Source: Arthrobacter sp. CAU 1506
Lineage (GTDB): Bacteria > Actinomycetota > Actinomycetes > Actinomycetales > Micrococcaceae
NCBI RefSeq assembly: GCF_005047635.1
Contig: NZ_SUKC01000008.1
Span: 1-64,000 of the forward strand
Direction of reading: 5' to 3'
DNA length: 64,000 nt
Of this stretch, positions 43,031 through 51,971 are shown in pieces. The first letter of the stretch is position 1; each line of letters begins with the position of its first letter. The notes under the pieces are model-generated. The model did no database searches, had not been told where the DNA came from, and saw only the letters and a list, made by a program, of their open reading frames with translations. A program made the translations under genes and the position numbers.

Positions 43031-43066
43031 GCAGGCGCCCTTTTCACGGCTGAAAAGGGCGCCTGC
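43031..43066. terminator. Dispersed long hairpin, family B copy 2
   Basis: GCAGGCGCCCTTTTCA pairs perfectly with TGAAAAGGGCGCCTGC around CGGC. It sits between the convergent DUF559 pseudogene and purL and can serve both. Confidence 0.85.
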
Positions 43067-43096
43067 TGAATAGTCGACGCGGAGGTCGTACAGGAA

Positions 43097-45541
43097 CTAC
43101 GCGAAGTACTTCGGCAGCGTTCCCTCGTGCGCTTCCTTCAGCTCGGCCAGCGGCACGGAGAATTCGCTCTGGAAGTCCAGTGCGCCGTTCTCGGTGTCCA
43201 CCACGCCGATGCGCATGAACGGGAAGCCCCGCGCGCCGCACATGTCCTTGAAGCGGACTTCTTCGCTGCGGGCCACGGAGACAACGGCGCGTGCCTGGGA
43301 CTCGCTGAACAGCAGGGTGAACAGGTCAACGCCGTCGCGCTCACAGACCTCGCCCAGGCCGATCCGGGCACCGACGCCGAAGCGCAGGGCCATTTCGGAC
43401 AGTGCGGCGGCCAGTCCGCCTTCGGAGATGTCATGCGCCGCGTCGATCATGCCGTCGCGGGAGGCGTTGATCAGCAGCTCGCCCAACAGCTTCTCGACGG
43501 CCAGGTCGACTGCCGGCGGCTTGCCGCCCAAGTGTCCGCGCAGGTTGGCCCATTCGGAGCCGTCCAGCTCGTCATGGGTGGTGCCCATCAGGTAGATCGC
43601 CTGTCCGTCCTCGCGCCAGCCCGACGGCGTGCGGCGGGCGACGTCGTCGAACTTGCCCAGCATGGCCACGACCGGCGTCGGGTGGATCGGGGTGGAGCCG
43701 GTCTGGTTGTAGAGGGACACGTTGCCGCCGGTGACCGGGACGCCCAGTTCCATGCAGCCGTCGGAGAGGCCGCGGATCGCTTCGGCCAGCTGCCACATGA
43801 CATCAGAGTCTTCGGGCGAGCCGAAGTTCAGGCAGTCGGACACGGCCATCGGCACGGCACCGGTGGTGGCGACGTTCCGGTAGGCCTCCGCCAGGGCCAA
43901 CTGCGCTCCCTGGTAGGGGTCCAGGAAGGTGTAGCGGCCGTTCGCGTCGGTGGCCAGCGCGACCCCGAGGCCGGTCTCCTCATCCACGCGGACCACGCCG
44001 GCGTCGTCGGGCATGGCCAGTGCGGTGTTGCCGCCCACGTAGCGGTCGTACTGGTTGGTCACCCAGTCCTTCGAGCACATGTTCGGCGAAGCCATCAGTT
44101 CCAGCACGGCTGCCTTCAGGTCCTCGGCGCTGGCCGGGACCTCAGCGCCGGCGGCGGAGCCCCGGAAGCTGTCTGCCTGAAGCTTGTCCTGCCATTCCGG
44201 GCGGGCGTAGGGGCGGTTGTAGACCGGACCCTCGTGGGCGACGGTGCGCGGGTCGACGTCGACAATGGTCTCGCCGTCCCACTTGATCACCAGGCGGCCG
44301 GTGTCGGTGACCTCACCGAGCCAGGAGTACTCCACGGCCCACTTGGCCATGACGGCCTCGAAGGCTTCGACGTTCTCCGGGGAGACCACGGCCATCATGC
44401 GTTCCTGCGACTCGGACATCAGGATTTCGCCCGGGGTCAGGGTCGGATCGCGCAGCAGCACCGAGGTCAGCTCAACGTCCATGCCGCCGTCGCCGTTGGA
44501 CGCCAGTTCCGAGGTGGCGCAGGAAATGCCTGCCGCGCCCAGGTCCTGAATGCCCTCGACCAGGGAACCCTTGAACAGTTCCAGGCAGCACTCGATCAGC
44601 ACCTTCTCCGCGAACGGGTCGCCGACCTGGACCGCGGGGCGCTTGGAGGGCTTGGTGTCGTCGAAGGACTCCGAGGACAGGATGGAGGCGCCGCCGATGC
44701 CGTCGCCGCCGGTACGGGCGCCGAACAGCACCACCTTGTTGCCCTTGCCGGAGGCGTTGGCCAGCCGGATGTCCTCGTGGCGCATGACGCCCACGGCCAG
44801 CGCGTTCACCAGCGGGTTGCCCTGGTAGACGGAGTCGAAGACGACCTCGCCGCCGATGTTCGGCAGCCCCAGCGAGTTGCCGTAGCCGCCGATGCCGGCG
44901 ACCGCACCGTGGACCACGCGGGCGGTATCCGGGTGGCCGATCGCGCCGAAGCGCAGCGGGTCCATCACGGCCACCGGGCGGGCGCCCATGGAAATAATGT
45001 CGCGCACGATGCCGCCGATGCCGGTGGCGGCACCCTGATAGGGCTCCACCATGGTGGGGGAGTTGTGCGACTCGATCTTGAAGGTCACGGCCCAGCCGTC
45101 ACCCAGGTCGGTCACGCCGGCATTCTCGCCGATGCCCACCAGCATGTGCTTCTTCATGTCCTCGGTGACCTTGTCGCCGAACTGGCGCAGGTGGACCTTC
45201 GACGACTTGTAGGAGCAGTGCTCGGACCACATCACCGAGTACATGGCCAGCTCGGCGGCGGTGGGCCGGCGGCCCAGCACCTTGACGACCTCGTCGAACT
45301 CGTTCTGCTTCAGGCCCAGCTCGGCCCAGGGCATCTCCGTGTCAGGGGTTTGCGCAGCATGCTCTACCGTGTCGATGTTGAACTGGCGCCCCTCGACGCG
45401 TTCCACGGCGTCGGCGGCCTGACCGAAGCTCTGGACGTGTTCATTGCGGACCTCGTCGGGAGTCTCCAGCCGGGTGGAGGCGCTGGTCTCCATTCGCTCG
45501 CTGGCGCTCGCTTGGTCGACCACAGGGTTGTTGTTAGTCAT
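43097..45541 (-). CDS. purL: Phosphoribosylformylglycinamidine synthase, large subunit
   Basis: PurL catalyses the ATP-dependent conversion of FGAR to FGAM in purine synthesis, with ammonia from PurQ. The 814-residue protein is the small-PurL type: [20 protein letters not shown] near residue 110, [50 protein letters not shown], and [22 protein letters not shown]. Residues 5-20 ([17 protein letters not shown]) are a translated copy of the dispersed GGTCGACC element, giving an N-terminal extension outside the conserved fold. The start overlaps purQ by one base (TAATG). Confidence 0.95.
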   Translation of the reverse strand: MTNNNPVVDQASASERMETSASTRLETPDEVRNEHVQSFGQAADAVERVEGRQFNIDTVEHAAQTPDTEMPWAELGLKQNEFDEVVKVLGRRPTAAELAMYSVMWSEHCSYKSSKVHLRQFGDKVTEDMKKHMLVGIGENAGVTDLGDGWAVTFKIESHNSPTMVEPYQGAATGIGGIVRDIISMGARPVAVMDPLRFGAIGHPDTARVVHGAVAGIGGYGNSLGLPNIGGEVVFDSVYQGNPLVNALAVGVMRHEDIRLANASGKGNKVVLFGARTGGDGIGGASILSSESFDDTKPSKRPAVQVGDPFAEKVLIECCLELFKGSLVEGIQDLGAAGISCATSELASNGDGGMDVELTSVLLRDPTLTPGEILMSESQERMMAVVSPENVEAFEAVMAKWAVEYSWLGEVTDTGRLVIKWDGETIVDVDPRTVAHEGPVYNRPYARPEWQDKLQADSFRGSAAGAEVPASAEDLKAAVLELMASPNMCSKDWVTNQYDRYVGGNTALAMPDDAGVVRVDEETGLGVALATDANGRYTFLDPYQGAQLALAEAYRNVATTGAVPMAVSDCLNFGSPEDSDVMWQLAEAIRGLSDGCMELGVPVTGGNVSLYNQTGSTPIHPTPVVAMLGKFDDVARRTPSGWREDGQAIYLMGTTHDELDGSEWANLRGHLGGKPPAVDLAVEKLLGELLINASRDGMIDAAHDISEGGLAAALSEMALRFGVGARIGLGEVCERDGVDLFTLLFSESQARAVVSVARSEEVRFKDMCGARGFPFMRIGVVDTENGALDFQSEFSVPLAELKEAHEGTLPKYFA
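45485..45526 (-). repeat. Dispersed GGTCGACC element at the purL N-terminus
   Basis: On the minus strand the purL coding sequence reads CCTGTGGTCGACCAAGCGAG, then GCCAGCGAGCG and GGAGACC, the same element as in the intergenic arrays. It is translated as [14 protein letters not shown] just after the start codon. Confidence 0.85.
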
Positions 45542-46314
45542 TACTTGGCACCTGCAACAATCTTCGTCAAAACTGAGGTGAAAATCCCCAGGCCGTCGGT
45601 GCCGCCGCGCAGGGCAACGTCGCCGAAAGCGGAGGAATCGGGGCCGAAGCCGGCTTCAACGGCGTGCTCGGGGTGCGGCATCAAGCCCACCACGTTGCCG
45701 GCCGCATTGCTGATGCCGGCAATGTCGCGCCGCGAGCCGTTCGGGTTCCCATCCACGTAGCGGAACACCACGCGGTTCTCCGCTTCCAGTTCGTCCAACG
45801 TCTTCTCGTCCGCGACGTACTGGCCGTCCTGGTTCTTCAGCGGCACCACAATCTCGGCGCCGGCCTCGTACTGGCTGGTCCAGGCGGTGGCGTTGTTCTC
45901 CACCCGCAACCGCTGGTCGCGGCAGAGGAAGTGCAGGTGGTTGTTCTTGATCATCGAACCCGGCAGCAGGTGCGCCTCGGTCAGCACCTGGAAGCCGTTG
46001 CAGATACCCAGCACCGGCAGGCCGCCCCCGGCGCCGTCGACAATCTGGTCCATCAGCGGCGCGAACCGGGAGATGGCGCCGGCGCGCAGGTAGTCGCCGT
46101 AGGAGAAGCCGCCAGGGATGATCACGCCGTCCACGCCCTGCAGGTCATGGTCGCCGTGCCACAGGCTGACCGCGGTGCCGCCGGCAATCCGGACCGCGCG
46201 GGCCGCGTCGCGGTCGTCCAGCGTGCCGGGGAAGGTGACGACGCCGATGCGCGCACCGGAGAGGCCGGCGTCGGGCGCCGGGGAAAAATCGCCGATCAGG
46301 GGGGTCTCCGTCAT
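45541..46314 (-). CDS. purQ: Phosphoribosylformylglycinamidine synthase, glutaminase subunit
   Basis: PurQ supplies ammonia from glutamine to PurL. The 257-residue class I glutamine amidotransferase has [21 protein letters not shown] at the start, [18 protein letters not shown], the nucleophile in [12 protein letters not shown] near residue 104 and the closing histidine in [10 protein letters not shown] near 235. The first 20 residues before the fold are an extension. It overlaps purS and purL by one base each, so the three subunits are made in fixed ratio. Confidence 0.95.
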   Translation of the reverse strand: MTETPLIGDFSPAPDAGLSGARIGVVTFPGTLDDRDAARAVRIAGGTAVSLWHGDHDLQGVDGVIIPGGFSYGDYLRAGAISRFAPLMDQIVDGAGGGLPVLGICNGFQVLTEAHLLPGSMIKNNHLHFLCRDQRLRVENNATAWTSQYEAGAEIVVPLKNQDGQYVADEKTLDELEAENRVVFRYVDGNPNGSRRDIAGISNAAGNVVGLMPHPEHAVEAGFGPDSSAFGDVALRGGTDGLGIFTSVLTKIVAGAK

Positions 46315-46586
46315 TATTCGCCGGCCCCGATGGTCGCCTCGGTGATGACCTCCACCCGCGTGACGTCTTCGATCACGGGGTTGGAAAGCAGGGTGGTGGC
46401 GGCGTGGCGGGCCTGGTCCAGGATTTCCTGGGTGACCTCACCGTCGACCACCAGTTCGAAGCGCTTGCCCTGACGGACCTCGCTGAACCCGGTCTGGCCC
46501 AGGCGGTTCAGTGCGCCGAGAATGGCTTTGCCCTGCGGATCAAGGATTTCGGGCTTGGGCATGACATCAACAACGATCCGGGGCAT
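46314..46586 (-). CDS. purS: Phosphoribosylformylglycinamidine synthase, PurS subunit
   Basis: PurS is the small bridging subunit of the PurSQL complex in bacteria with small PurL. The 90-residue protein shows the family pattern: [34 protein letters not shown] and [21 protein letters not shown] at 46586 follows AGGAG. First gene of the purS-purQ-purL operon. Confidence 0.94.
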   Translation of the reverse strand: MPRIVVDVMPKPEILDPQGKAILGALNRLGQTGFSEVRQGKRFELVVDGEVTQEILDQARHAATTLLSNPVIEDVTRVEVITEATIGAGE

Positions 46587-46796
46587 CCGGTCACTCCTGT
46601 GCTTGGATTGTGCTCTTCAAACGAAGCGAGGCGCGCGGAATCCAGTGCAGAATCAGTCCAACAATCGGTGCCGTCTCACGCTGACCAGCGCTCCGCGAGC
46701 TTGCGGGATCCATTCTACCGGCATCCGGAGGTGCGAATTTTACGGGACGACGGCGGTGAAAGCGGCCAACACCGTGCCGTTGTTCCGCTGGGCTCG

Positions 46797-46802
46797 TAGC
46801 AT
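46797..46802 (+). promoter_or_regulatory. -10 box for a leaderless small-protein mRNA
   Basis: TAGCAT is followed by seven bases and the ATG at 46810; it overlaps the alternative ATG at 46801, exactly as in the gene at 208. Confidence 0.45.
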
Positions 46803-46809
46803 GAATGCC

Positions 46810-46977
46810 ATGAAGGAGAAGCCGCAGTCCATGCTGTTGCCCATCCTGGCCGCCGTGGTGCTGGCCGGTCTCGGGCGGATGGTGATCCAGAGGATCCGGG
46901 AAGACCGGCGGGCGGCGGGGGCCGCACGTGAGGACCTCGGCCAAAAGGTGAGCGAAGTCATGCGCGGTCGCCGCTGA
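46810..46977 (+). CDS. Small single-pass membrane protein
   Basis: This 55-residue protein has one hydrophobic segment (SMLLPILAAVVLAGLGRMVI, residues 7-26) followed by a highly charged tail with RIREDRRAAGAAREDLGQKV. I do not recognise the family. It is preceded by a leaderless-type promoter and is divergent from purS. Good codon composition and a sharp hydrophobic/charged division support it as a real gene. Confidence 0.55.
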   Translation: MKEKPQSMLLPILAAVVLAGLGRMVIQRIREDRRAAGAAREDLGQKVSEVMRGRR

Positions 46978-47041
46978 CAACGGCACCCTGAACTTGGTCT
47001 GCACCAACCCAGAGGCCCAGACGGTCGCTCGGGAACGCCTG

Positions 47042-47127
47042 GCGGTCTAGCCGAACGCCCGGCGGTCTGGCCGACGCCATGCGGTCTGGCTGAGGCCCGG
47101 CGGTCTGGCCGACGCTCGGGGGTCTAA
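47042..47127. repeat. Tandem 19-20 bp repeat ending at a stop codon
   Basis: Four units of the type GCGGTCTGGCCGACGCCCG begin at 47042, 47062, 47081 and 47100; a fifth, partial unit at 47119 runs into the stop codon of the DUF3237 gene. The repeats lie between that gene and the small membrane protein. Confidence 0.8.
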
Positions 47128-47639
47128 TCGACCACCCAGATGTCCAGCCGGACCTGGGCGGGGAGCCTGGTGCCGCTGCCCACCAAAATCCGTGACGAGA
47201 GCCAGCTCCATTCCGGTCCCCCGGCCAGAGCACGGGGAGAACAGCGGAAGTAGATCCGCTCCGGGGGAACGGGTTCGTTGCGGACCAGTGCGGCGATGTC
47301 TTCGGGCGAACCGCTGCGGATGCCGAAGTTGTTGATGTAGATGCGTTCGCCGGAGTCGGTCTCGATGGCGTATTTGGCTTCGAGCTCGGTCGTGGTGGAT
47401 GACCGCAGCAGCTGGAAGTCGGCGCCGCCGGCCAGCACTCGGCCGTTGAGCTTGGGCCCGGAAACGGTGCCGCCGGTGATCGGGATAATGCGGCGGATGC
47501 CTTCGGCGGTTTCGCCGACTTCGATCGGTTCGGCTACTTCTACCGCGATGCTGGCCAGGAAGGTCAGGCCAGGGGCAGTGGGCTCTTGCTGTAGGCTGCC
47601 TGGTTGTTCAATGGCGCCTTCGGCTGATTGCAAAGTCAT
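47124..47639 (-). CDS. DUF3237 family protein
   Basis: This 171-residue protein matches DUF3237: GIRRIIPITGGTVSGPKLNGRVLAGGADFQLL near residue 48, ELEAKYAIETDSGERIYINNFGIRSGS and IYFRCSPRALAGGPEWSWLSSRILVGSGTR near the end. The predicted fold is a small beta-barrel; function unknown. It is divergent from an MHS-type transporter, which may share its promoter region. Confidence 0.82.
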   Translation of the reverse strand: MTLQSAEGAIEQPGSLQQEPTAPGLTFLASIAVEVAEPIEVGETAEGIRRIIPITGGTVSGPKLNGRVLAGGADFQLLRSSTTTELEAKYAIETDSGERIYINNFGIRSGSPEDIAALVRNEPVPPERIYFRCSPRALAGGPEWSWLSSRILVGSGTRLPAQVRLDIWVVD

Positions 47640-47711
47640 GTATCGAGGTTATCCATGTCCGCTTCAGCTGCCCATGGATGTTTTTCCGCCATGTGATGTC
47701 GGAAAAAAGTC

Positions 47712-47726
47712 GTTGAACTATTCAAC
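47712..47726. promoter_or_regulatory. LysR-type operator candidate
   Basis: GTTGAACTATTCAAC is a perfect inverted repeat containing T-N11-A (TTGAACTATTCAA), the LysR box. It lies 50 bases before the transporter whose downstream neighbour is a LysR regulator. Confidence 0.55.
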
Positions 47727-47775
47727 TATTCGGGCTCAGATGAATGGAGTGACCACGACCACACAAGGAGTCAGC

Positions 47776-49077
47776 ATGACCGAGACCACTGCCGTTCCGG
47801 CGAGAGCCCCGCAGCGCCACCGGCGCAAAGACTTGCTGGCAGTTAACATCGGCAACGCCCTTGAATGGTTTGACTGGAACATCTACGCGATTTTCGCGCC
47901 CTTTTTTGCAGCGCAGTTCTTTGTCTCCGGTGATCCGGTCTCCAGCCTGCTTTCTACCCTCGCGGTCTTTGCCGTTGGATTCCTCATGCGTCCGGTGGGG
48001 GGATGGGTGTTCGGACGTATCGCAGACGAGAAGGGGCGCCGCTTCAGCCTGACTCTTGCCATCCTGCTGGCAGCGGCCGGCAGCCTGATGATTGCCATTG
48101 CGCCCACGTTCGAATCGGTAGGCGCCTTTGCCGGCGTTGTGCTTCTGCTGGCCCGCCTGCTGCAGGGGCTCTCCCACGGCGGCGAAACGGGTTCAGCGTT
48201 CACATATCTGGCGGAGATGGCCCCGCCGGCCAAGCGTGGACTCTGGTCGAGCACGCCCTGGCTGGGTGTGGGACTGGGCACCATGCTTGCCACCGGGCTG
48301 GGTGTCTTGCTGACTGCCGTGCTGACGGACGCGCAGATGACCGAGTTCGGCTGGCGCATTCCGTTCGCTGTCGGCGCGCTGTTGGGGCTGTACGCCATCT
48401 ATATCCGCAGGACCATGACCGAATCCGAGGTCCACACGCAGGCCAAGGCGCAGGACGGCGGCCGCAAGCCAAGCTTCACTGACGTGATGCGGGAGCTGCG
48501 TCGCGAACGTCGAGGGCTGTTGCAGATCATTGGCCTGACCATCAGCGGGGTCGTGGCGTTCTACACCTGGTTCATCTTCGCTCCCGGTTATGCTGTCCGG
48601 TCCTACGGGATGGACCCGAACGCTTCGCTGGTTGCCGGGCTGCTGGGGCAGGCAGTGTTCCTGGCCGCGATTCCGGTCATGGGGTGGTTGTCCGACAAAT
48701 GGGGCCGTCGGCGCGTACTGATGATCTTTGCGGCAGGTTTCGTGGTCTGTGCATTTCCGCTGGAATGGCTGCTCAATGGCCACCCGCTGTCTCTTTTCGC
48801 CACCATGGCCATCGGATCGGTGCTGTTGGCCGCGAACTGCGCACCGCTGGGGGCTGTCTTTGCGGAACTGGTGCCTACGCGTCTGCGGGCCACCATTATT
48901 GGCGTAGGCTACGCGACCTCCGGTGCAGTCTTCGGTGGCACCGCGCCGTATTTGAACACCTGGCTGTCCAGCATCAACATGCATTGGATGTTTGTCATCT
49001 ACATGGTTATCTTGTGCCTGATCAGCGTCTTCGTTATCGTCCGCATGCCGGAGACCAAGGGCGTGCAGTTGCGCTAA
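47776..49077 (+). CDS. MHS-family MFS transporter
   Basis: This 433-residue protein has 12 hydrophobic segments of the metabolite:H+ symporter family (ShiA/KgtP-like): GNALEWFDWNIYAIFAPFFAAQFF near residue 22, GGWVFGRIADEKGRRFSL near 75, LSHGGETGSAFTYLAEMAP near 135 and TRLRATIIGVGYATSGAVFGG near 370. Such carriers import organic acids such as dicarboxylates or aromatic acids; cargo here is unknown. ATG at 47776 follows AAGGAG. The LysR gene starts 34 bases later, so it probably belongs to the same unit. Confidence 0.87.
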   Translation: MTETTAVPARAPQRHRRKDLLAVNIGNALEWFDWNIYAIFAPFFAAQFFVSGDPVSSLLSTLAVFAVGFLMRPVGGWVFGRIADEKGRRFSLTLAILLAAAGSLMIAIAPTFESVGAFAGVVLLLARLLQGLSHGGETGSAFTYLAEMAPPAKRGLWSSTPWLGVGLGTMLATGLGVLLTAVLTDAQMTEFGWRIPFAVGALLGLYAIYIRRTMTESEVHTQAKAQDGGRKPSFTDVMRELRRERRGLLQIIGLTISGVVAFYTWFIFAPGYAVRSYGMDPNASLVAGLLGQAVFLAAIPVMGWLSDKWGRRRVLMIFAAGFVVCAFPLEWLLNGHPLSLFATMAIGSVLLAANCAPLGAVFAELVPTRLRATIIGVGYATSGAVFGGTAPYLNTWLSSINMHWMFVIYMVILCLISVFVIVRMPETKGVQLR

Positions 49078-49111
49078 CAACCCGGCCCTGTCCGGAGAAG
49101 GATCCCGGACA

Positions 49112-50023
49112 ATGCATAAGTTCACCCTGCGCCAACTCGAATACTTCCGGGCTGTCGCCTTGCACGGCTCTATCTCCGCCGCGGCGGAGATAGAGATGGT
49201 GTCTAGATCGTCAATCTCCGCCGCGCTGGACGACTTGGAACGCGCCATGGGAAGCACCTTGGCCATCAGGACCAAGGCGCAGGGAGTCGTGCTGACAGCC
49301 AATGGCCACGACGTGCTGCGCCGAGTTCAGGCCATCTTGCGGGAGACCAACGAACTGGCCCAGCTCGGCAATGAAACCGAACTGCAGGGCACCCTGACCA
49401 TCGGGTGCTTTCCCTCGCTGGCGCCCACGGTGATTCCGCGGTTGTGGCAAGAGTTCGCCCAACTGCATCCCAACGTCACGCTCGACGTCGTCACGGCAGG
49501 GCGCGCGGAACTGGTGCGCCTGGCGGAGCAAGGCATGATCGATCTGGCCATCGCCTACAACCTGCACTCGTTCGATCAACTGGAGACGGCGGCCCTCTAC
49601 GACACGGTCATGCATGCCATTGTCGCCGCCGGCCACTCATTGGCAGCCGATGGCATGGTCCGTGCGGAGGATCTGGCAGGTGAACCGCTGCTGCTGATGG
49701 ACCTATCACCCAGCTCCGAGGACATCCTCGGCTACTTCTCGGCGCTTGGCCTAACGCCGAAAATCGGTTTGCGCACTTCACAGTTCGAATTCATCCGATC
49801 CTTGGTTGCTCGGAGAATCGGTTACTCGATGTTCATCCAGCGGCCCAAGGCGGATACCAGTTATGAGGGATTGCCTATTCAAGCCGTGAGGATCCTCCCA
49901 GAACCTCCGCTTGAGCGGGCGTGCATTGGCTGGCTCAGCGGCCAGCGGCCCACCCGCCGTGCGGCGGCATTCGTTGACCTTGCCGTGAGCAGGGCGGAAG
50001 AGTTGAAGCCCTTAGCCCTCTGA
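49112..50023 (+). CDS. LysR-family transcriptional regulator
   Basis: This 303-residue regulator has an N-terminal winged helix (FTLRQLEYFRAVALHGSISAAAEIEMVSRSSISAALDDLERAMG) and a LysR substrate domain (GTLTIGCFPSLAPTVIPRLWQEFAQLHPNVTLDVV). The C-terminal part LVARRIGYSMFIQRPK is typical. It follows the MHS transporter, and a LysR box lies upstream of that gene, so control of organic acid uptake is likely. Its stop codon abuts the stop codon of the convergent inhibitor gene with no spacer. Confidence 0.9.
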   Translation: MHKFTLRQLEYFRAVALHGSISAAAEIEMVSRSSISAALDDLERAMGSTLAIRTKAQGVVLTANGHDVLRRVQAILRETNELAQLGNETELQGTLTIGCFPSLAPTVIPRLWQEFAQLHPNVTLDVVTAGRAELVRLAEQGMIDLAIAYNLHSFDQLETAALYDTVMHAIVAAGHSLAADGMVRAEDLAGEPLLLMDLSPSSEDILGYFSALGLTPKIGLRTSQFEFIRSLVARRIGYSMFIQRPKADTSYEGLPIQAVRILPEPPLERACIGWLSGQRPTRRAAAFVDLAVSRAEELKPLAL

Positions 50024-50599
50024 TCAGGCCTCGCCGGCGCGGCTGCCGAGCAGGGCTTGCATGCTGTTCCATTCCGAGATCTTGCAGCCGTCGGTCAAGG
50101 AGAATTGCTTATCCACTTCGCGGCCGCTGATCGTTCCGGTGACCCTGGCCTGCTGGGGTCCGCCGTATTGCTGGGTGCAAATGCGGTTCCGATCGGGCAG
50201 TTCGAAGAAGACCTTTTCCCCGTGCTTGGTCAGCGCAGCGCACGCGGCGTCGGCGTCGCGGACGGTGGAGCCGTCGGCGGGCTGGCTGTCTTTGCAGACC
50301 AGTTTCCGCTCGACCCGGGCATCGCTGCCGGCCGAGGTCAGCACGATGGTCAGATCAGCATCCATGGCGGTTCCTTCCTCGGTGGTCGGTGGCGTTGACT
50401 CGGAGGGTGCCCCGGGTGAACCCGACCCGGGTGAGGCTGTCCCGGGGGAGGCCGGAGTGGTGATCCCGGGCGAGGGAGCCGGCTGGTTGCCCTGGCCACA
50501 GGCCGCGAGCGACGGCGCGGCGAGCAGGCCGATGATGAGCGCGGCGGCTGGTAGCCCTCGGGTCCGCCGCGGGGCCGAACGTCGTGATCTCAACGCCAT
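50024..50599 (-). CDS. Subtilisin-inhibitor-like (SSI) lipoprotein
   Basis: This 191-residue protein starts with an Arg-rich N-region, a hydrophobic stretch and the lipobox LAAC near residue 33, then a Pro/Ser/Thr linker. The C-terminal 110 residues match the Streptomyces subtilisin inhibitor pattern: LTIVLTSAGSD, KLVCKDSQPADGSTVRDADAACAAL, ICTQQYGG, and FSLTDGCKISEWNSM, with the paired cysteines that form two disulfides. It is expected to be anchored outside the membrane. ATG at 50599 lies seven bases after GGAGG; an ATG at 50605 is too close to it. A large subtilase gene lies 1.4 kb away. Confidence 0.75.
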   Translation of the reverse strand: MALRSRRSAPRRTRGLPAAALIIGLLAAPSLAACGQGNQPAPSPGITTPASPGTASPGSGSPGAPSESTPPTTEEGTAMDADLTIVLTSAGSDARVERKLVCKDSQPADGSTVRDADAACAALTKHGEKVFFELPDRNRICTQQYGGPQQARVTGTISGREVDKQFSLTDGCKISEWNSMQALLGSRAGEA

Positions 50600-50649
50600 G
50601 ATCATTCCTCCGCTCTCATGTTCCCAGTGTTGCCGGCCCCATCAAAGGT

Positions 50650-50720
50650 GCTACGCGAAATTCACGTCCGCCCCGCCGTCGAGGTGCTCCGCGAAACGAG
50701 CGTCCGCCCCGCCGTCGAGC
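50650..50720 (-). repeat. 36-bp in-frame tandem duplication at the gene 3' end
   Basis: The unit GCTACGCGAAATTCACGTCC..CCGCCGTCGAGG at 50650 recurs at 50686 and encodes a repeated LDGGAD(A/V)xFA at the C-terminus of the gene on the minus strand. The first unit contains the stop codon. Confidence 0.75.
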
Positions 50721-51637
50721 AGGTCCAGCGCGTCCAGCAGCCGTCCGCGCAGCACCTGCGCCTCGGCGGCGAAGGCCCGCTGGGCCGCCACGTACTGTGC
50801 CCGACCTTCGGTGGTCTCGATCCGCACCGGTTCGTAGCCCCAACCGGACAGGTCGTACGGGGAGGCCTTCATGTCCAGTTCGCGGATCCGCCAGGACAGC
50901 TCGAAGCAGTCCATCACCAGTTCGCTGGGCAGCGCGGGCGCCAGCTTGTACGCCCACTTGTACAGGTCCATGTTGGCGTGCAGGCAGCCGGGCTGTTCCA
51001 GCTGCCGCTGGTTCTCGCGGGTGGGCCGCAGCGTGTTCAGCGGAACGGCCTGCGGCGTATAGAACCGGAAGGCGTCAAAGTGCGAGCAGTTGATCCGGCT
51101 GCCTTCCACCACCCGGTCCGTGCCCTCGGCGCCGAGCCGCAGCTCCAGATAATCGTGCCGGACGCCGTTGAGCTGCGATTTGTACGCCATGGCCCACTCG
51201 TGCAGACCGAAGCAGCCGAACCGCGCCGGCCGCGCTGCGGCACCGGCCAGGATGTCCCGCGAGAACGCCACGGCGGTTCCCCGCGCCGCCAGGAAAGCCT
51301 CCGCATCAAAGGTGACGGCACCGCCGTCATGCTCCAGACCTGCCGAGCGGCACTCCGCGGCAGTCAGTTCACGGTAGAACTTCCAGCCGAGGCGCTCGCG
51401 GGCGGCCGCACCCGTCAACACCACGCCCGCGCCCGGATGCCAGCGCAGCAGTTGGCCCGGCTTGAGGCTGTAGTAGGTGAAGAGGAAGTCTTCCACCGGG
51501 TGCTTCAGCCCGGCGGAGCGGCGCTGCAGGTACGGCTCGGTGAATCGCGCGGCGCGGTCGTGGTGGGCCTGGGCGCGCGGCAGCCACAACTCCGGTTCAA
51601 GAACCCGGGGCCGGTCGAGGAGGGCCTGCTGCGCCAT
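50651..51637 (-). CDS. Conserved actinobacterial protein (sometimes labelled 3-methyladenine glycosylase)
   Basis: This 328-residue protein starts MAQQALLDRPRVLEPELW and has conserved blocks HPVEDFLFTYYSLKPGQLLRWHPG, FGCFGLHEWAMAYKS, LEQPGCLHANMDLYKWAYKLAPALPSELVMDCFELSWRIRELDMKASPYDL. I recognise the family from other actinobacteria, where it often carries the label 3-methyladenine DNA glycosylase without a clear basis; I see no helix-hairpin-helix, so I do not adopt that function. ATG at 51637 is preceded by GACAAT six bases upstream, a leaderless pattern. The last 24 residues are a tandem duplication. Confidence 0.65.
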   Translation of the reverse strand: MAQQALLDRPRVLEPELWLPRAQAHHDRAARFTEPYLQRRSAGLKHPVEDFLFTYYSLKPGQLLRWHPGAGVVLTGAAARERLGWKFYRELTAAECRSAGLEHDGGAVTFDAEAFLAARGTAVAFSRDILAGAAARPARFGCFGLHEWAMAYKSQLNGVRHDYLELRLGAEGTDRVVEGSRINCSHFDAFRFYTPQAVPLNTLRPTRENQRQLEQPGCLHANMDLYKWAYKLAPALPSELVMDCFELSWRIRELDMKASPYDLSGWGYEPVRIETTEGRAQYVAAQRAFAAEAQVLRGRLLDALDLLDGGADARFAEHLDGGADVNFA

Positions 51638-51643
51638 GGCTCC

Positions 51644-51649
51644 ATTGTC
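51644..51649 (-). promoter_or_regulatory. -10 box for a leaderless mRNA (51637 gene)
   Basis: On the minus strand GACAAT is followed by six bases and the ATG at 51637. The remaining part of this divergent gap up to the subtilase start at 51972 shows no further clear site or gene. Confidence 0.4.
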
Positions 51650-51971
51650 CCAGCAGCAGCGGCAGATTGGCACCGGCTAAATGGCCAGCGCTTATAGCAC
51701 CGCAGGCCGCTGCCGGAAAGACCCGGCGTGACTATCGGAAAAGACGCACCCAAAAAAGGTGAAACAGTTCTTTCAGATCGGCCGTTACGGTACTTTTAGT
51801 TTCACAGGTGCACCAATGTGGCTGTTGTCACAGTTGGGGGAGGGGGCCGGCCTCGCACGCCGGAACGTCCAATACCCTGCGCGGCCGTTCACCGCGCGGG
51901 GTACAGCATTCGGTTGCGCCTGGGGCCGGACCAAAGCGGTCGGGCTCACCGGATGAAAGGCGTCACCGCTT

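Noticed and set aside
50651-51637. Genuine 3-methyladenine DNA glycosylase
   Set aside because: The family is often labelled so, but I could not see a helix-hairpin-helix or another known glycosylase motif.
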